Part shown: in pieces, positions 33,462 through 42,232 of the stretch
Position numbering within the stretch: the first letter of the stretch is position 1
How the letters are laid out: every line of letters starts with the position of its first letter
Assembly (NCBI GenBank): GCA_046154585.1
Contig: JBJXDX010000079.1
Location: 1 to 64,000 of the forward strand
DNA length: 64,000 nucleotides
Origin: CADEFX01 sp046154585
GTDB lineage: Bacteria; Pseudomonadota; Alphaproteobacteria; Rhizobiales; Hyphomicrobiaceae
Direction: 5' to 3'
Notes under the pieces: generated by a model
What the model was told of the DNA's origin: nothing
The model's input: the letters and a program-made list of their open reading frames with translations, nothing else
Databases searched by the model: none
Position numbers and translations under genes: made by a program

Positions 33462-33815
33462 ATGGCGAAAGCGCTGGCGGTCGTACTGTTGGCCCTGGCC
33501 GGTTTGGCCGCACCCGTTGCCTGGGCCCACCATGGCTGGGGCAGCTATGACGCTTCCAAGCCGGTGACGGTCGCCGGCAAGGTCCTGACGTCCAAATATG
33601 AGAACCCGCACGTCGCCCTTACGGTCCAGGCGGCCGACAAGGTCTGGACGGTGACGCTGGCGCCGACGTCGCGCATGGTCAATCGCGGCGCACTCGCCGA
33701 GATGGTGAAGGTCGGCAACGACATCACCGCGTTTGGTTATCCCTCGACGGTCGAGAAGGACGAGATGCGCGCCGAGCGCATTACGGTCAACGGCAAGACG
33801 ATCGAGATGCGCTGA
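33462..33815 (+). CDS. DUF6152-type periplasmic protein
   Basis: The 117-residue protein has a Sec signal peptide ending at VAWAHH, so the mature protein starts with His-His-Gly-Trp, a potential metal-binding N-terminus. The block HHGWGSYDASKPVTV and ITAFGYPS fit the family I know as DUF6152, of unknown function. Its TGA overlaps the ATG of the next membrane-protein gene by one base (ATGA-type coupling), so the two act together. A ribosome site AAAGGAG lies upstream. Confidence 0.8.
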   Translation: MAKALAVVLLALAGLAAPVAWAHHGWGSYDASKPVTVAGKVLTSKYENPHVALTVQAADKVWTVTLAPTSRMVNRGALAEMVKVGNDITAFGYPSTVEKDEMRAERITVNGKTIEMR

Positions 33816-34306
33816 TGCTCGCGGAGGCCCCCGCGTTCCTCGTCGCCATCGAGCAGTCATCCTTCGCCCTCGCGATTCGGCAGTCCGTCTGGGCATATCC
33901 GGCGGCGAACGTCGGTCACATCCTGGCGTTGTTCCTGTTCGCCGGCGCCGCGTGCGTGATGGATCTGGCCTTGCTGGGCGTGCTGAGTGCCGCCAATCCG
34001 GTGGCCGTCGTGCGCGGCGCACGGCGCGCGGTGATTGCAGCGCTCCTTCTCATGCTGGCGACGGGATCGATTCTATTCGCCGCCGAGGCCAGCCATGTGG
34101 CCATGAACCCCGTATTTCAGATCAAGCTCGCGCTGATCGCTGCCGGTCTTCTCAACGCCGCGCTGATCGGCCCCTTGCTCCGGCGCACGTTCGACGAGAT
34201 GCCGCCACCCGTCGCTTTTCCTCTGCGCCTGCGTGCGGCCGCGGCGATGTCGCTGATGATCTGGCTGTCCGTCGCAGCGTGCGGACGTTTGATTGCCTAT
34301 TTCTGA
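33815..34306 (+). CDS. DUF6644-type integral membrane protein
   Basis: The 163-residue protein has four to five predicted transmembrane helices. ALAIRQSVWAYPAANVGHI near the start and LLFAGAACVMDLALLG-like helix 2 are typical of what I know as DUF6644. Conserved His residues in helices suggest haem or metal binding, which is inference. Translation is coupled to the DUF6152-type gene by a one-base overlap. It is convergent with the CobW GTPase gene, 2 bp apart. Confidence 0.78.
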   Translation: MLAEAPAFLVAIEQSSFALAIRQSVWAYPAANVGHILALFLFAGAACVMDLALLGVLSAANPVAVVRGARRAVIAALLLMLATGSILFAAEASHVAMNPVFQIKLALIAAGLLNAALIGPLLRRTFDEMPPPVAFPLRLRAAAAMSLMIWLSVAACGRLIAYF

Positions 34307-34308
34307 AA

Positions 34309-35397
34309 TCACGCAGCCGCGCCGATGGCCTCGCCGAGAAACGGCTTGAAGTGGCGGCGCAAGGTGCTCTCCGGCAGATCCTTCGTAATGAACACCAGCC
34401 GTGACGTGCGGCTCTCGCTCGGCCACTGCTGCAGCGAGTCGGGGGGATAGAAAATGTGCTGCACGCCATGGATGACGAACGGGTTGGGCTGGTCCTTGAC
34501 GTTGACGATGCCCTTCACCCGCAGCAGTTTGCCGCCGTAAAGCTGCGCCAGGAGCTGTAAGGCGTTGGAAAGCTCTGCAGCGTCCAGCGGATCGTCGAAC
34601 GTGAGGCAAAACGATTGGATGCCGTGCAGGTGCTCGTGATGTTCGGGATGCTCGCAGTTGGCATCGTGGCAATCGTGGTCATGATCGTGATGATGATGTT
34701 CGTGTGCGTTTGCAGCGGGGGGCCCGGCATACTTGTCGGCCGAGAGCCAGCGCTCGGGGTCCGCGTTGGTGATGGCCGGCTCGTGCGCGCCGAGCCCGAT
34801 CAATTCTGACACCGCCACGTCGCCCTTCACCGCTTCCCGGACGGGGGCTGCACGGTTCAGGGACATGATGCGAGCCCGCAGGCGCGCGATGGCCTCGGGG
34901 GCCGCCAGATCGGCCTTCGTAATCACCAGTCTGTCGGCAATCGCGATTTGTTTGGCGGGCTCGAAGTGCTCGTCGATTTGCTCCAGCCCGAGCTGGGCAT
35001 CCACCGTCGTGACGACGCCATCGAGCTGATAGATGCGATAAACGCGCTCCTCCGTCATGAGCGTGTGAACGATCGGCGTCGGATCGGCGAGGCCCGTTGT
35101 CTCGAGCACCACCCGCCGCATGGGCGGGATGTCGCCCCACAGCGATTTGGTGTGCAGCTTCTCCAGCGCCTCGACCAGATCTCCGCGCACTGCGCAGCAT
35201 ACACAACCCGACGGCAGCAGCACGGCGTCATTGTCGACCTTCTCGATCAGCGCATCGTCGATGCCCACTTCGCCGAACTCGTTGATGAGCACGGCTGTTC
35301 CGGCCATGCCGGGGTCATCGAGAAGGCGCTTGAGGAGGGTTGTTTTGCCCGAGCCCAGGAACCCCGTGAGGACCGTCAATGGAACTGCTGCCGCCAT
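34309..35397 (-). CDS. CobW/ZNG1-type G3E GTPase (metal chaperone)
   Basis: The 362-residue protein starts with the P-loop VLTGFLGSGKTTLLKRLL, followed by the metal-binding GCVCCA (CxCC) and the base-recognition TKAD. A His/Asp-rich stretch at about residues 235-265 (HEHHHHDHDHDCHD) precedes the CobW C-terminal domain. Such proteins deliver Zn or Co to client enzymes in the cytoplasm. The ATG at 35397 has AAGG eight bases upstream and is preferred to 35415. No Zur box was recognised in the 80-bp gap to the divergent aldolase gene. Confidence 0.92.
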   Translation of the reverse strand: MAAAVPLTVLTGFLGSGKTTLLKRLLDDPGMAGTAVLINEFGEVGIDDALIEKVDNDAVLLPSGCVCCAVRGDLVEALEKLHTKSLWGDIPPMRRVVLETTGLADPTPIVHTLMTEERVYRIYQLDGVVTTVDAQLGLEQIDEHFEPAKQIAIADRLVITKADLAAPEAIARLRARIMSLNRAAPVREAVKGDVAVSELIGLGAHEPAITNADPERWLSADKYAGPPAANAHEHHHHDHDHDCHDANCEHPEHHEHLHGIQSFCLTFDDPLDAAELSNALQLLAQLYGGKLLRVKGIVNVKDQPNPFVIHGVQHIFYPPDSLQQWPSESRTSRLVFITKDLPESTLRRHFKPFLGEAIGAAA

Positions 35398-35477
35398 GAT
35401 CAACCTTGTATGCATGACTACGTTGTCAGATGCTGCTCGGACGGTATCCTCTCCCGTGCAAGAAGGGGAGAAGAAAC

Positions 35478-36158
35478 ATGAACGATCCGGATCCGGGGCG
35501 GGCTGAGCGCGAGGCCGAAGATCGCGCGCGTCGGGAGGTGTTGGATACAGCGTTGGCCATGAGCCGTAAGGGGCTGTCGCCGGGAAAATCGGGCAATGTG
35601 TCGCGCCGATTTCGAGACGGCATGCTGATTACGCCCTCGGGCCAGACCTACGCATCCATTTTGCCGGCCGACATCGTGTTTGTCGCCGATGATGGAAGCG
35701 TCGGTCCGGGGCAAAAGAAGCCTTCGACGGAATGGCGGTTTCATCTCATGACGTATCGGGCACGTGCCGACGTCGGCAGCGTCGTCCATACGCACTCGCC
35801 TTACGCTACGGCCCTCGCATGCGCGGGAAAGGCCATCCCAGCGTTCCACTACATGGTGGCGGTCGCAGGTGGCAATGACATCCCCATCGTTCCTTACGCA
35901 ACCTTCGGCACCAAGGAGCTGGCGCGCAACGTTGCGAAAGGCTTGAGGAAGCGTGATGCCTGTCTCATGGCCAACCACGGCCAGATTGCGGTCGGAGATA
36001 CCTGCCGCAATGCGCTCGATCTCGCTGCCGAAATCGAAAACCTGGCGGAGCAATACTGCAAAGTGCTCTCGCTCGGCGACGCCATCCTTCTTCCCGACGA
36101 CGAGATGGAGCGGGTCTTGCAGAGCTTTGAAGGCTACGGCGCGAAGCAAGATGACTAG
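35478..36158 (+). CDS. Class II aldolase/adducin family protein, probable methylthioribulose-1-phosphate aldolase (Ald2-like)
   Basis: The 226-residue protein has the class II aldolase fold: GKSGNVSRRFRDGMLITPSG for phosphate binding, the Zn-binding VVHTHSPYATALACA, FHYMVAVAGG and ACLMANHGQIAVG with the third His. AGGGGAGAAG precedes the ATG at 35478. Together with mtnP and mtnA nearby, the best hypothesis is Ald2 of the MTA-DHAP shunt, which cleaves methylthioribulose-1-phosphate to DHAP and (2-methylthio)acetaldehyde. L-fuculose-phosphate aldolase activity is the alternative. The fold is sure; the substrate is inference. Confidence 0.85.
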   Translation: MNDPDPGRAEREAEDRARREVLDTALAMSRKGLSPGKSGNVSRRFRDGMLITPSGQTYASILPADIVFVADDGSVGPGQKKPSTEWRFHLMTYRARADVGSVVHTHSPYATALACAGKAIPAFHYMVAVAGGNDIPIVPYATFGTKELARNVAKGLRKRDACLMANHGQIAVGDTCRNALDLAAEIENLAEQYCKVLSLGDAILLPDDEMERVLQSFEGYGAKQDD

Positions 36159-36277
36159 GCCGTTGATCCCGCCGCGGCGAGACGCTTTTGTTCGCCCGCA
36201 ATATCGTTATGCTTCGCGATGATCTTTCGACAGGGCGCACTTATTATCGTGTGCCGTGACGCTACAGGGAGCGCGTG

Positions 36278-37030
36278 ATGCAGATTTCGTTCAAGGGCAA
36301 GAAGGTGGTTGTGGCGGGCGGCAGTCGCGGGATCGGACGGTCCATCTCGCGGGCTTTCGCCGTTGACGGGGCCGACGTGGCTATCTGCGCGCGCGGCGCC
36401 GAGGGCGTGAAGGCGGCCGAGGCTGAGCTGAGAACGCACGGCGGCAAGGTCTACGGCGCGGCTTGCGATCTGGCCGATGGCGCCGCCGTCACGCGCTTTG
36501 TCAATGAGGCTGGCGCGGCGCTCGGCGGGATCGATATTCTCGTCAACAATGCGTCTGGCTTCGGTATGAAGGATGACGAGCAGGGCTGGGCCAGCAGCAT
36601 CAACGTCGACATCATGGCGACGGTGCGTGCGACACAGGCGGCCGTCCCCTTCATGGAGAAGGCCGGCGGCGGCGCCATCGTCAACATCTCGTCGATCTCG
36701 GGCTTCGCGGCCAGCACGCGCTCGGTGCCCTACGCCGCGGTGAAGGCCGCAGTGAACAACTACACCATGAGCCAGGGGCTGGCGCTGGCGCCCAAGCGCA
36801 TCCGCGTGAATGCCATAGCGCCAGGTTCCATCGAGTTCCCTGGCGGCGTCTGGGAACAGCGCAAGACATCCGATCCCAAGCTCTATCAGGGCACGCTGCG
36901 TAGCATTCCTTGGGGCCGCTACGGCGCGCCGGAAGAGATCGCCAGCGTTGCCCTGTTTCTCGCCAGTGACAAGGCAAGCTGGATCACCGGCCAGACGCTG
37001 ATGGTCGATGGCGGCCAGCTACTCGGTTGA
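36278..37030 (+). CDS. Short-chain dehydrogenase/reductase
   Basis: The 250-residue classical SDR has the cofactor motif VAGGSRGIGRSISRAF (Ala in place of the usual Thr), NNASG, the catalytic Ser in NISSISGF and YAAVKAAVNN (YxxxK). The C-terminus ITGQTLMVDGGQLLG is standard. The ATG at 36278 has GGAG shortly upstream; a GTG at 36275 precedes it. It heads a run of plus-strand catabolic genes (dioxygenase, FAH hydrolase, binding proteins). Substrate unknown. Confidence 0.9.
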   Translation: MQISFKGKKVVVAGGSRGIGRSISRAFAVDGADVAICARGAEGVKAAEAELRTHGGKVYGAACDLADGAAVTRFVNEAGAALGGIDILVNNASGFGMKDDEQGWASSINVDIMATVRATQAAVPFMEKAGGGAIVNISSISGFAASTRSVPYAAVKAAVNNYTMSQGLALAPKRIRVNAIAPGSIEFPGGVWEQRKTSDPKLYQGTLRSIPWGRYGAPEEIASVALFLASDKASWITGQTLMVDGGQLLG

Positions 37031-37147
37031 GGTCGGGCCCCTTAGTCTTGCAGCGTGGCCTCGCCCTGGTAAGCTTCCTCGGAATATAGCGCGGCCGTTC
37101 GCGAAAGCGTCGGAGCGCTCGACGCAGAGGAACCGCGAGGAGTTGCC

Positions 37148-38026
37148 ATGGATATCAAGCCGACAGGCGAAGCGCTGGGCGCGCGCATTTTTGGTGTCGA
37201 TCTGTCGAAGCCCGTCTCCGATGGTGATTTCAAGACGATCCTGCGGGCGCTGGGCGAGCATGGCGTCATCGTCTTTCCGCGCCAGACGATGGAGACCGAG
37301 GATCTCGTGCGTTTCGGCAAGATGTTCGGCGATCTCGAGGTCAACGTCGCCAACCTCTATCACGAGCCGGATCATCCCGAGGTGATGATCCTGTCCAACA
37401 TGCAGAAGGACGGCAAGCCGATCGGCCTCGGCGATGCTGGCCAGGGCTGGCACACGGATATGAGCTACAGCAAGGACATCGCGCTGGCGAACGTGCTCTA
37501 TGCCATGAAGGTGCCGATGCGCGATGGCCGTCCGCTCGGCGATACGCAGTTCCGCAACATGCACGCGGCGTATGACGATCTGCCCGGCGACATCAGGAAG
37601 CGTGTCGAAGGTCGGAGCGCGACGCACGATTTCATCAAATTCTGGGACATGATGCGGGCCAAGCCCGGTTCCACGCGCGGGCCGCTGACGCCGGAGCAGC
37701 GCCGCCAGAAGCCCCCTGTGTCGCAACCGATCGTCCAGACGCATCCGATCACCGGCCGGAAGATCCTGTATTGCAACCCCGGCTACGCCATGTTCATCGA
37801 CGGCATGGACAAGGCTGAAAGCGACGAGCTGCTCGACTACCTGTTCAAGCATCAGGAGCAGCCGAAGTTCTTCTACGCGCACAAGTGGACGGAAGGCGAC
37901 GTGCTGATGTGGGACAACATCGGCACGGTGCACAACGCGATTCCCGACTACGGTCCCGATGAGCCGCGCTACATGCGGCGCATTCAGGTGATGGCGACCA
38001 AGGACTACGCGAGGCTCGCAGCTTGA
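37148..38026 (+). CDS. TauD/TfdA family 2-oxoglutarate-dependent dioxygenase
   Basis: The 292-residue Fe(II)/2-oxoglutarate enzyme has the facial triad in GWHTDMSYSKD (HxD) and the distal His in GTVHNAIPDYG, with RYMRRIQVM carrying the Arg for 2-oxoglutarate. It starts DIKPTGEALGARIFGVDLS, the usual TauD N-terminus. Members oxidise taurine, phenoxyacetates or alkyl sulfates and release an aldehyde or keto acid. GAGG lies upstream of the ATG. It is 13 bp before an FAH-family gene. Confidence 0.9.
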   Translation: MDIKPTGEALGARIFGVDLSKPVSDGDFKTILRALGEHGVIVFPRQTMETEDLVRFGKMFGDLEVNVANLYHEPDHPEVMILSNMQKDGKPIGLGDAGQGWHTDMSYSKDIALANVLYAMKVPMRDGRPLGDTQFRNMHAAYDDLPGDIRKRVEGRSATHDFIKFWDMMRAKPGSTRGPLTPEQRRQKPPVSQPIVQTHPITGRKILYCNPGYAMFIDGMDKAESDELLDYLFKHQEQPKFFYAHKWTEGDVLMWDNIGTVHNAIPDYGPDEPRYMRRIQVMATKDYARLAA

Positions 38027-38039
38027 TGAGGCGATTTCG

Positions 38040-38930
38040 ATGAGACTGGCCACCTTTGTAAGCTCGCGCGGACCATGTCTCGGCGTCGTCTCAGGCGAAG
38101 AGGTTGTTGATCTGAGCGGGACGGGCGGTGAGACGACGGGCTTGCCCGCCACAATGATCGAATTCCTCGCGCTTGGTGTGCACGGTCAGGATGCGGCGCG
38201 CCCGATCGTCGAGCGCGCATTGAGGGATCGCCCTGCCGGTGCCGTCCAGGCCCTCAGCGCGGTAAAGCTGCTGGCGCCGATCCTGCGCCCCGGCAAGATC
38301 ATCGGCGTCGGCTTGAACTACAACGATCACGCAGCAGAAGTTGGCCGGCCGAAGCAGGATCGCCCCCGCCTGTTCGTCAAGGTGTCGTCGTCCGTCACGG
38401 GGCCGGACAGCACCGTCGCGATCCCGCCGGGCATCGAGAAGCTCGACTTCGAGGTGGAGTTGGCCGTCGTCATCGGCAAGCGCGCAAGCCGGGTCAAGGA
38501 GTCGGAAGCGATCGGCTTCGTTGCGGGCTACACCATTCTCAATGATCTGTCGGCGCGCGAATTCCAGTTCGACATCGCGCCGCCGCAGACCACCCTCGCC
38601 AAGAGCATGGACGGCTTTTGCCCGATGGGTCCTTGGATCGTTACCTCTGATGAGCTTGGTGACGGTTCCGGCCTGGGCGTCAGGACCTTCGTCAGCGATG
38701 CCAAGATGCAGGATGGGACGACATCAGACCTGATCTTCTCGGTGGCAGCCCTGGTGTCCTACATCAGCCGCTTCATGACGCTCGAGCCCGGCGACGTGAT
38801 CGCAACGGGTACGCCGGCCGGCGTCGGTGCGTTCCGCAAGCCGCCGGTATTTCTGAAAGGCGGGGACCGGGTCAAATTGGAGATCGACCGCATCGGCACC
38901 CTCGAAACAACAATCAAAAACGCGGACTAA
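38040..38930 (+). CDS. Fumarylacetoacetate hydrolase (FAH) family protein
   Basis: The 296-residue protein has the FAH-type catalytic domain from about residue 75: KIIGVGLNYNDHAAEVG, the metal-binding Glu residues in EKLDFEVELAVVIG, GYTILNDLSAREFQ and DVIATGTPAGVG. These enzymes cleave C-C bonds of diketo acids or decarboxylate oxo-acids. It lies between a dioxygenase gene and two binding-protein genes, 8 bp before the first, suggesting one operon for degradation of an imported organic acid. Confidence 0.92.
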   Translation: MRLATFVSSRGPCLGVVSGEEVVDLSGTGGETTGLPATMIEFLALGVHGQDAARPIVERALRDRPAGAVQALSAVKLLAPILRPGKIIGVGLNYNDHAAEVGRPKQDRPRLFVKVSSSVTGPDSTVAIPPGIEKLDFEVELAVVIGKRASRVKESEAIGFVAGYTILNDLSAREFQFDIAPPQTTLAKSMDGFCPMGPWIVTSDELGDGSGLGVRTFVSDAKMQDGTTSDLIFSVAALVSYISRFMTLEPGDVIATGTPAGVGAFRKPPVFLKGGDRVKLEIDRIGTLETTIKNAD

Positions 38931-38938
38931 GGAGTTCC

Positions 38939-39955
38939 ATGAACATGACGAGCTATCGTGCTGCCGCAGCTGGAGCGGCAGCGATTCTGAGCGCCTGCGT
39001 GATGCCGGCCCTCGCGCAAGCGCCGGAAATCCGCTTCGCTCGCCAGTTCTCCATGGGCTACCTGCAGTTCAACATGATGCAGCAGCACAAGCTGCTCGAG
39101 AAGCATGCAAAAGAAGCCGGCGTTGCCGATCTGAAAGTGACATGGGCGACGTTCAACGGCCCCAACGCCATGAACGATGCGCTGCTGTCGGGATCGGTCG
39201 ACATTGTATCGGGCGGTGTGCCGGGGCTTCTCACGCTGTGGTCCCGGACCAAGGGCACGCCGCTGGCGGTCAAGGGCATCACGGCATTTTCGTCCCAGCC
39301 CATTCTGCTCAACACGCGTGAGCCGCGGATCAAGTCGATCACGGATTTCACGGACCAGGACAAGATCGCCGTCCCGGCCGTGAAGGTGTCGCTTCAGGCC
39401 ATGCTGCTGCAAATGGCGGCAGCCAAGGAGTGGGGGGCCAGCAACTATGCCAAGCTCGATCCGTTGACCGTGTCGATGACGCCGCCCGACGCCACCATTG
39501 CGCTGCTCAGCGGATCGGCGGGCGTGGGCAGCGTTTTCAGCGTGCCTCCGTTCCAATTTCAGCAGCTCGAGGACAAGGCCGTTCACACGGTCCTGAATTC
39601 CTTTGATGTGTTCGGCGGGCCGCACACGATGACGGTCGCCTGGACCTCGTCACAATTCCGCGACAAGAACCCTCAGCTCTGCAAGGCGCTGGTGAAGGCC
39701 TTTGCCGAGGCGACCGACATGCTGAACAAGGATTTGAAAAGTGCCGCGCAATACTGGGCCGATGACGTGAAGTCGAAGCTGCCGGTCGAGAAGGTGGCGG
39801 AAATCGCGTCGGGCCCACAGGTCAAGTGGACCATGACACCGCAGAGCACTATGAAATTTGCCGAGTTCATGCATTCGGTCGGCACGATCAAGGACAAGCC
39901 GACTGACTGGAAAGAGCTATTCTTCCCTGAAATCCACGATCTTCCGGGAAGCTGA
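38939..39955 (+). CDS. NitT/SsuA-like ABC transporter substrate-binding protein (copy 1)
   Basis: The 338-residue protein has a signal peptide ending at MPALAQA and a periplasmic binding domain of the NMT1/SsuA class (GPNAMNDALLSGSVDIVSGG). The C-terminus WKELFFPEIHDLPGS is nearly the same as in the next gene, so the pair arose by duplication. No permease or ATPase gene is nearby, so partners must be encoded elsewhere. AAGGAG precedes the ATG, 8 bp after the FAH-family stop. Confidence 0.9.
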   Translation: MNMTSYRAAAAGAAAILSACVMPALAQAPEIRFARQFSMGYLQFNMMQQHKLLEKHAKEAGVADLKVTWATFNGPNAMNDALLSGSVDIVSGGVPGLLTLWSRTKGTPLAVKGITAFSSQPILLNTREPRIKSITDFTDQDKIAVPAVKVSLQAMLLQMAAAKEWGASNYAKLDPLTVSMTPPDATIALLSGSAGVGSVFSVPPFQFQQLEDKAVHTVLNSFDVFGGPHTMTVAWTSSQFRDKNPQLCKALVKAFAEATDMLNKDLKSAAQYWADDVKSKLPVEKVAEIASGPQVKWTMTPQSTMKFAEFMHSVGTIKDKPTDWKELFFPEIHDLPGS

Positions 39956-40002
39956 TGTGTCGAGAAGCCCTCTAGGGGGCAACAAATGGGGATCATTGAG
40001 CA

Positions 40003-41013
40003 ATGAAGAAATTCCTGGTCGCAGCGATGGCACTCGCAGGCCTTGTTGCGGCAGCACCGGCCCACGCCGAGGTTGAAGAGATCAAGATCCCGAAGGGCGC
40101 CGGCGGAGTCGGCTTTCTCGGCTTGCTGATGATGGAGAAGCACGGGCTCGTTGAGAAGCACGCGAAGGCGCTCGGCCTCGATAGGACCATGGTGTCTTAC
40201 GTCAATGTCGGTGGCCCCGCGCAGGTGAACGACGCCCTTCTCTCGGGGAATGCGCACGTGGTTCCTGCCGGTCCGCCGGCCTTTCTGACCATCTGGGCGC
40301 GCACACGCGACAGCATGAAGGTTACGGGCCTCGCAGCCATGACGTCCATGCCGATGTACCTCAACACCCGCTCGCCCGAGATCAAGAGCATCAAGGACGT
40401 CGGTGCGAAGGACAAGATCGCCATCACGGCGATCAAGGTCTCGATTCCCGCCATCATTATGCAGATGTATGCGAAGAAGGAGTTCGGCGCCGACAGGACG
40501 ACGCACTTCGATCCCATGACCGTCGGCATGACGCATCCTGATGCGCTGGCGGCGCTGCTCGCGGGCGAAGGCACCGAGATCAACCTGCACTTCACATCGC
40601 CGCCTTTCCATCAGCGCGAGCGGCGTGATCCCAAGATCCGCACTATCCTGACCACCAACGAGGTGATGGGCAGTTCCCAGACCTTCACCATGCTTTACAT
40701 GATGGCGGAGTTCAGGGAGAAGAATCCGAAGTCCACGAAGGCGATCCTCGCGGGCCTGGAAGAAGCCAACGCCATGATCAATGCCGACAAGAAGGCGGCG
40801 GCGGAAGTGTTTCTCGACTCCGTCGGGCGTCGCGGGTGGACGGCCGAGGAGATCGTGGACGTTCTGAACGACCCCGACAACAAGTTCACGACAACGCCCG
40901 AGAACGTCATAACGTATGCGAACTTCATGGCCGACGTTGGTACGCTGAAGGTGCGCCCGGCCTCGTGGAAGGACCTGTTCTTTCCTGAGATCCACGACAA
41001 GCCGGGGAGCTGA
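40003..41013 (+). CDS. NitT/SsuA-like ABC transporter substrate-binding protein (copy 2)
   Basis: The 336-residue paralogue of the preceding protein has a signal peptide (KKFLVAAMALAGLVAAAPAHA) and shared blocks GPAQVNDALLSGNAHVVPAG, MPMYLNTRSPEIKSI and the ending WKDLFFPEIHDKPGS. Identity to copy 1 is moderate, so this is an old duplication and the ligands may differ. It is the last gene of the cluster and is followed by a hairpin. Import of a sulfonate, nitrile or aromatic acid is possible but not shown. Confidence 0.9.
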   Translation: MKKFLVAAMALAGLVAAAPAHAEVEEIKIPKGAGGVGFLGLLMMEKHGLVEKHAKALGLDRTMVSYVNVGGPAQVNDALLSGNAHVVPAGPPAFLTIWARTRDSMKVTGLAAMTSMPMYLNTRSPEIKSIKDVGAKDKIAITAIKVSIPAIIMQMYAKKEFGADRTTHFDPMTVGMTHPDALAALLAGEGTEINLHFTSPPFHQRERRDPKIRTILTTNEVMGSSQTFTMLYMMAEFREKNPKSTKAILAGLEEANAMINADKKAAAEVFLDSVGRRGWTAEEIVDVLNDPDNKFTTTPENVITYANFMADVGTLKVRPASWKDLFFPEIHDKPGS

Positions 41014-41395
41014 GGCGTTGAACGGCGCAACGTGGGGATATTCATCAAGCGGAGAAATTCGCGAAGTGACTTATCCCCCACGCTGATGGGCGCGCTCATA
41101 CTTTCTGCATCCGCTCGATCGAGGGGGCACGTTTCCTAGACCGTGTCTCGTTACGTGCCGGGCGGAGGCAGGCTGTCGGAAGAGGTGACGCATAGCGATC
41201 ACCGAGACCGGACAAAACGAGCGAAACGGACCGCGCTGTCATCCTGGACAGACGGCAGGCCTGCGCAGGGCGGCGATGGAATCGCCCCGAATACCTGATT
41301 GAGTGGTCCACCGGGCGCGCGCCGCCCTGCACCCCTCACCGATGCATCACCTCGAGCCCAAAGGCTGCGGGGCCATCCGCGTTTTGCCGCTCGCC
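41014..41395. other. Convergent gene-free region with terminator-like hairpin
   Basis: The 382-bp stretch lies between the stops of the second binding protein and the minus-strand MBL gene. An imperfect inverted repeat at 41031-41040/41071-41082 (CGTGGGGATA with one bulge) lies 18 bp after the plus-strand stop; it has a long loop and no T-run. Nothing coding is seen. Confidence 0.4.
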
Positions 41396-42232
41396 TTAGC
41401 GAGTTTCCATCTTGGGAAACGTCGGTGCTGGCCCGACCGGAGCTACGTCCAGGCGGATGACGATGCCGTCGAGTTCCGGCTTGGGCGGCTGATATTCCTT
41501 CATCACGTATGGATCGTGCCCCGGGATGATGTGCCGCGGGCTCGGCGCCAGCTTCTCCAAGATGCGATAGGCATCGAGCATCTGGCCGATATGGAACGCT
41601 GTGGAATAGGGGCGATTGGTCGCCATGTTCTCGTAATAGTGCGTGGCGTCGGACGCCAGCACCACCCAGCCGCGGCGCGTGTGGACGCGGGCGACCTGCA
41701 ATCCATGCGCATGCCCTGGCGCGGGATGCAGCGTGATACCGGGCGCAATCTCGACCTGACCCTCATGCATCTCCACGCGGCCCTTGAAGTTCAGCCGCAC
41801 CATGCCGACAACGTCCTCGACGTGGTAGCTGTGCCCGAGCTTCGGATAGCGCATGTACTTGCCCGTCGCGTACGACATCTCGTCGGCCTGCAGGTGAAAG
41901 CGGGCGTTGGCGAACTGGTGGAAGTTGCCGACGTGGTCGTAGTGCATGTGGCTCAAGATGACGTCGCGCACGTCTCCGGCGTCAACGCCGACGAGCTTGA
42001 GGCTGGCGATGGGGCAGCGCAGGTGCGTGCGCTTACGCTCCTTGGCCATTTCGGCGGTAAAGCCGGTATCGAGCACATAAGCGCCCGAGGGTCCGATGGC
42101 GACCCAGATGAAATAGTCCATCGGCATCGGGCCGTCGTGCGGGTCGCCGCCGACGAAGTGGTCGCGCCTTTGCGCGTCGCGCGTCGCGTAGCGGATGGCG
42201 TAGATTTCATATTCGGGCAGTGCTTCGGCCAT
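41396..42232 (-). CDS. MBL-fold N-acyl homoserine lactonase family protein
   Basis: The 278-residue metallo-hydrolase has the motif ILSHMHYDHVGN (HxHxDH), the later His in PAPGHAHGLQV and the bridging Asp in VLASDATHYYENM. AYVLDTGFTAEMA and HIIPGHDPYV complete the AHL-lactonase layout. The ATG at 42232 was chosen; a frame to 42322 adds a low-quality leader. It may quench quorum signals or hydrolyse a lactone in the adjacent catabolic route. It is distinct from the MBL protein at 17956. Confidence 0.88.
   Translation of the reverse strand: MAEALPEYEIYAIRYATRDAQRRDHFVGGDPHDGPMPMDYFIWVAIGPSGAYVLDTGFTAEMAKERKRTHLRCPIASLKLVGVDAGDVRDVILSHMHYDHVGNFHQFANARFHLQADEMSYATGKYMRYPKLGHSYHVEDVVGMVRLNFKGRVEMHEGQVEIAPGITLHPAPGHAHGLQVARVHTRRGWVVLASDATHYYENMATNRPYSTAFHIGQMLDAYRILEKLAPSPRHIIPGHDPYVMKEYQPPKPELDGIVIRLDVAPVGPAPTFPKMETR

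Noticed and set aside
39673..40995. 440-residue minus-strand frame across both binding-protein genes
   Set aside because: Antisense to two signal-peptide-bearing paralogues; His/Arg-rich composition typical of shadows.
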